Shown here piece by piece: positions 5,191 to 5,717 of a stretch of 5,717 bases of DNA; position 1 is the stretch's first letter; each line of letters opens with the position of its first letter. The position numbers and the translations under genes were made by a program. Where the stretch lies: positions 1-5,717 of the forward strand of contig JALWNJ010000138.1 of assembly GCA_026995955.1 (NCBI GenBank). Direction: 5' to 3'. Under the pieces are notes generated by a model. That model did not search any database. It worked only from the letters and a program-made list of their open reading frames with translations, and was not told the DNA's origin. Source of the DNA: Gammaproteobacteria bacterium (GTDB taxonomy: Bacteria; Pseudomonadota; Gammaproteobacteria; J044).

Positions 5191-5717
5191 ATGAGGGTGG
5201 CGGTACTCGGCACCGGGCTGATGGGCGCGCCGCTGGCGATGCGCCTGCTGGAAGCCGATCACGAGGTCTGGGTGTGGAACCGCAACCCGGAACGGGCCGA
5301 GCCCCTGCGCGCCGGGGGCGCCGAGGTGGCGGCCACGCCGGTGGAGGCGATTGCCGAGGCCGAGTTCGTCATCACCATGCTGAGCGATGCCCGGGCCATC
5401 GTCGAGGTGGCCTTCAGCGAGCAGGCGCGCGGCGTGCTGCGCGACCGTACCCTGATCCAGATGGCCACCATCGATCCGCAGGAGAGCCGCGAGCTGGCCG
5501 CGGCCATGCAGGAGGCCGGGGGCGACTACCTGGAGGCGCCGGTGCTGGGCAGCATCCCCGAGGCCACGCGGGGCGAGCTGATCGTCATGGCCGGCGGCGA
5601 GGAGGCGGTGTTCCAGCGCTGCCTGCCGCTGCTGCGCTGTTTCGGTCCCGAGCCACGGCTCATCGGCGAGGTCGGCAAAGGGGCCGCGCTCAAGCTGGCC
5701 ATGAACCAGCTCATCGC
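5191..5717 (+). CDS. NAD(P)-dependent oxidoreductase of the 3-hydroxyisobutyrate dehydrogenase family, 3' end cut by window
   Basis: N-terminal 175 codons of a beta-hydroxyacid dehydrogenase (6-phosphogluconate-dehydrogenase-like fold); complete members have about 285-300 residues. The Rossmann dinucleotide motif is GTGLMG (7-12), followed by a second strand ending in WNRNPERA (29-36). Arg at 31 just after this strand suggests a preference for NADP(H), as in glyoxylate/succinic semialdehyde reductases, but this is only an inference. The substrate-binding signature is EAPVLGSIPEATRGELIVMAGG (115-136), and GKGAALKLAMNQ (162-173) holds the probable catalytic K168 and N172. Serine is usual in the middle of the substrate motif (PVSGS); here it is PVLGS. 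The ATG at 5191 has AGGGAG eight bases upstream and starts 22 bases after the GlcG stop, so it is probably in the same operon. The exact substrate cannot be told. Confidence 0.93.
   Translation, partial: MRVAVLGTGLMGAPLAMRLLEADHEVWVWNRNPERAEPLRAGGAEVAATPVEAIAEAEFVITMLSDARAIVEVAFSEQARGVLRDRTLIQMATIDPQESRELAAAMQEAGGDYLEAPVLGSIPEATRGELIVMAGGEEAVFQRCLPLLRCFGPEPRLIGEVGKGAALKLAMNQLI

Overview
The window looks like the chromosome of a GC-rich proteobacterium, most likely a gammaproteobacterium. This rests on the strong third-position G/C bias, clear Shine-Dalgarno sites, a class I fructose-1,6-bisphosphatase, and small families such as DUF1992 and GlcG/HbpS. A narrower placement is not supported. 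There is no tRNA, rRNA, CRISPR array, insertion sequence or phage gene. Nine protein genes fill almost all of the window.

Left part, minus strand (1-2716). Transcription runs right to left. Class I fructose-1,6-bisphosphatase (1703-2716) is followed by a convincing rho-independent terminator (1648-1679). Next is a four-helix DoxX-family membrane protein (991-1572). After it comes an isoquinoline-1-oxidoreductase-type molybdenum hydroxylase. Its small [2Fe-2S] subunit (446-907) overlaps by four bases the start of its large molybdopterin subunit (1-449, cut by the window edge). A consensus TATAAT box lies just upstream of the small subunit, so the hydroxylase pair probably has its own promoter. 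The large subunit starts with a twin-arginine signal that also carries a lipobox-like cysteine.

Centre (2717-2835). This is a divergent intergenic region. An extended -10 box points left toward the bisphosphatase. A second -10-like box points right and sits so close to the next start codon that the transcript would be nearly leaderless.

Right part, plus strand (2836-5717). Five closely spaced genes look like one operon: an LHPP-type HAD phosphatase, a DUF1992 protein, a membrane-anchored DUF2726/zinc-ribbon protein with a GTG start, a secreted GlcG/HbpS-like protein, and the N-terminal part of a 3-hydroxyisobutyrate-dehydrogenase-family NAD(P) enzyme. The DUF2726 gene is clearly less GC-rich than its neighbours and may be a later insertion, although it is translationally coupled to the GlcG gene by an ATGA overlap.

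No wholly new system is evident. The points most worth a second look are the DUF2726/zinc-ribbon protein embedded in a housekeeping operon, the Tat/lipobox combination on the hydroxylase large subunit, and the divergent promoter with a possible leaderless message.
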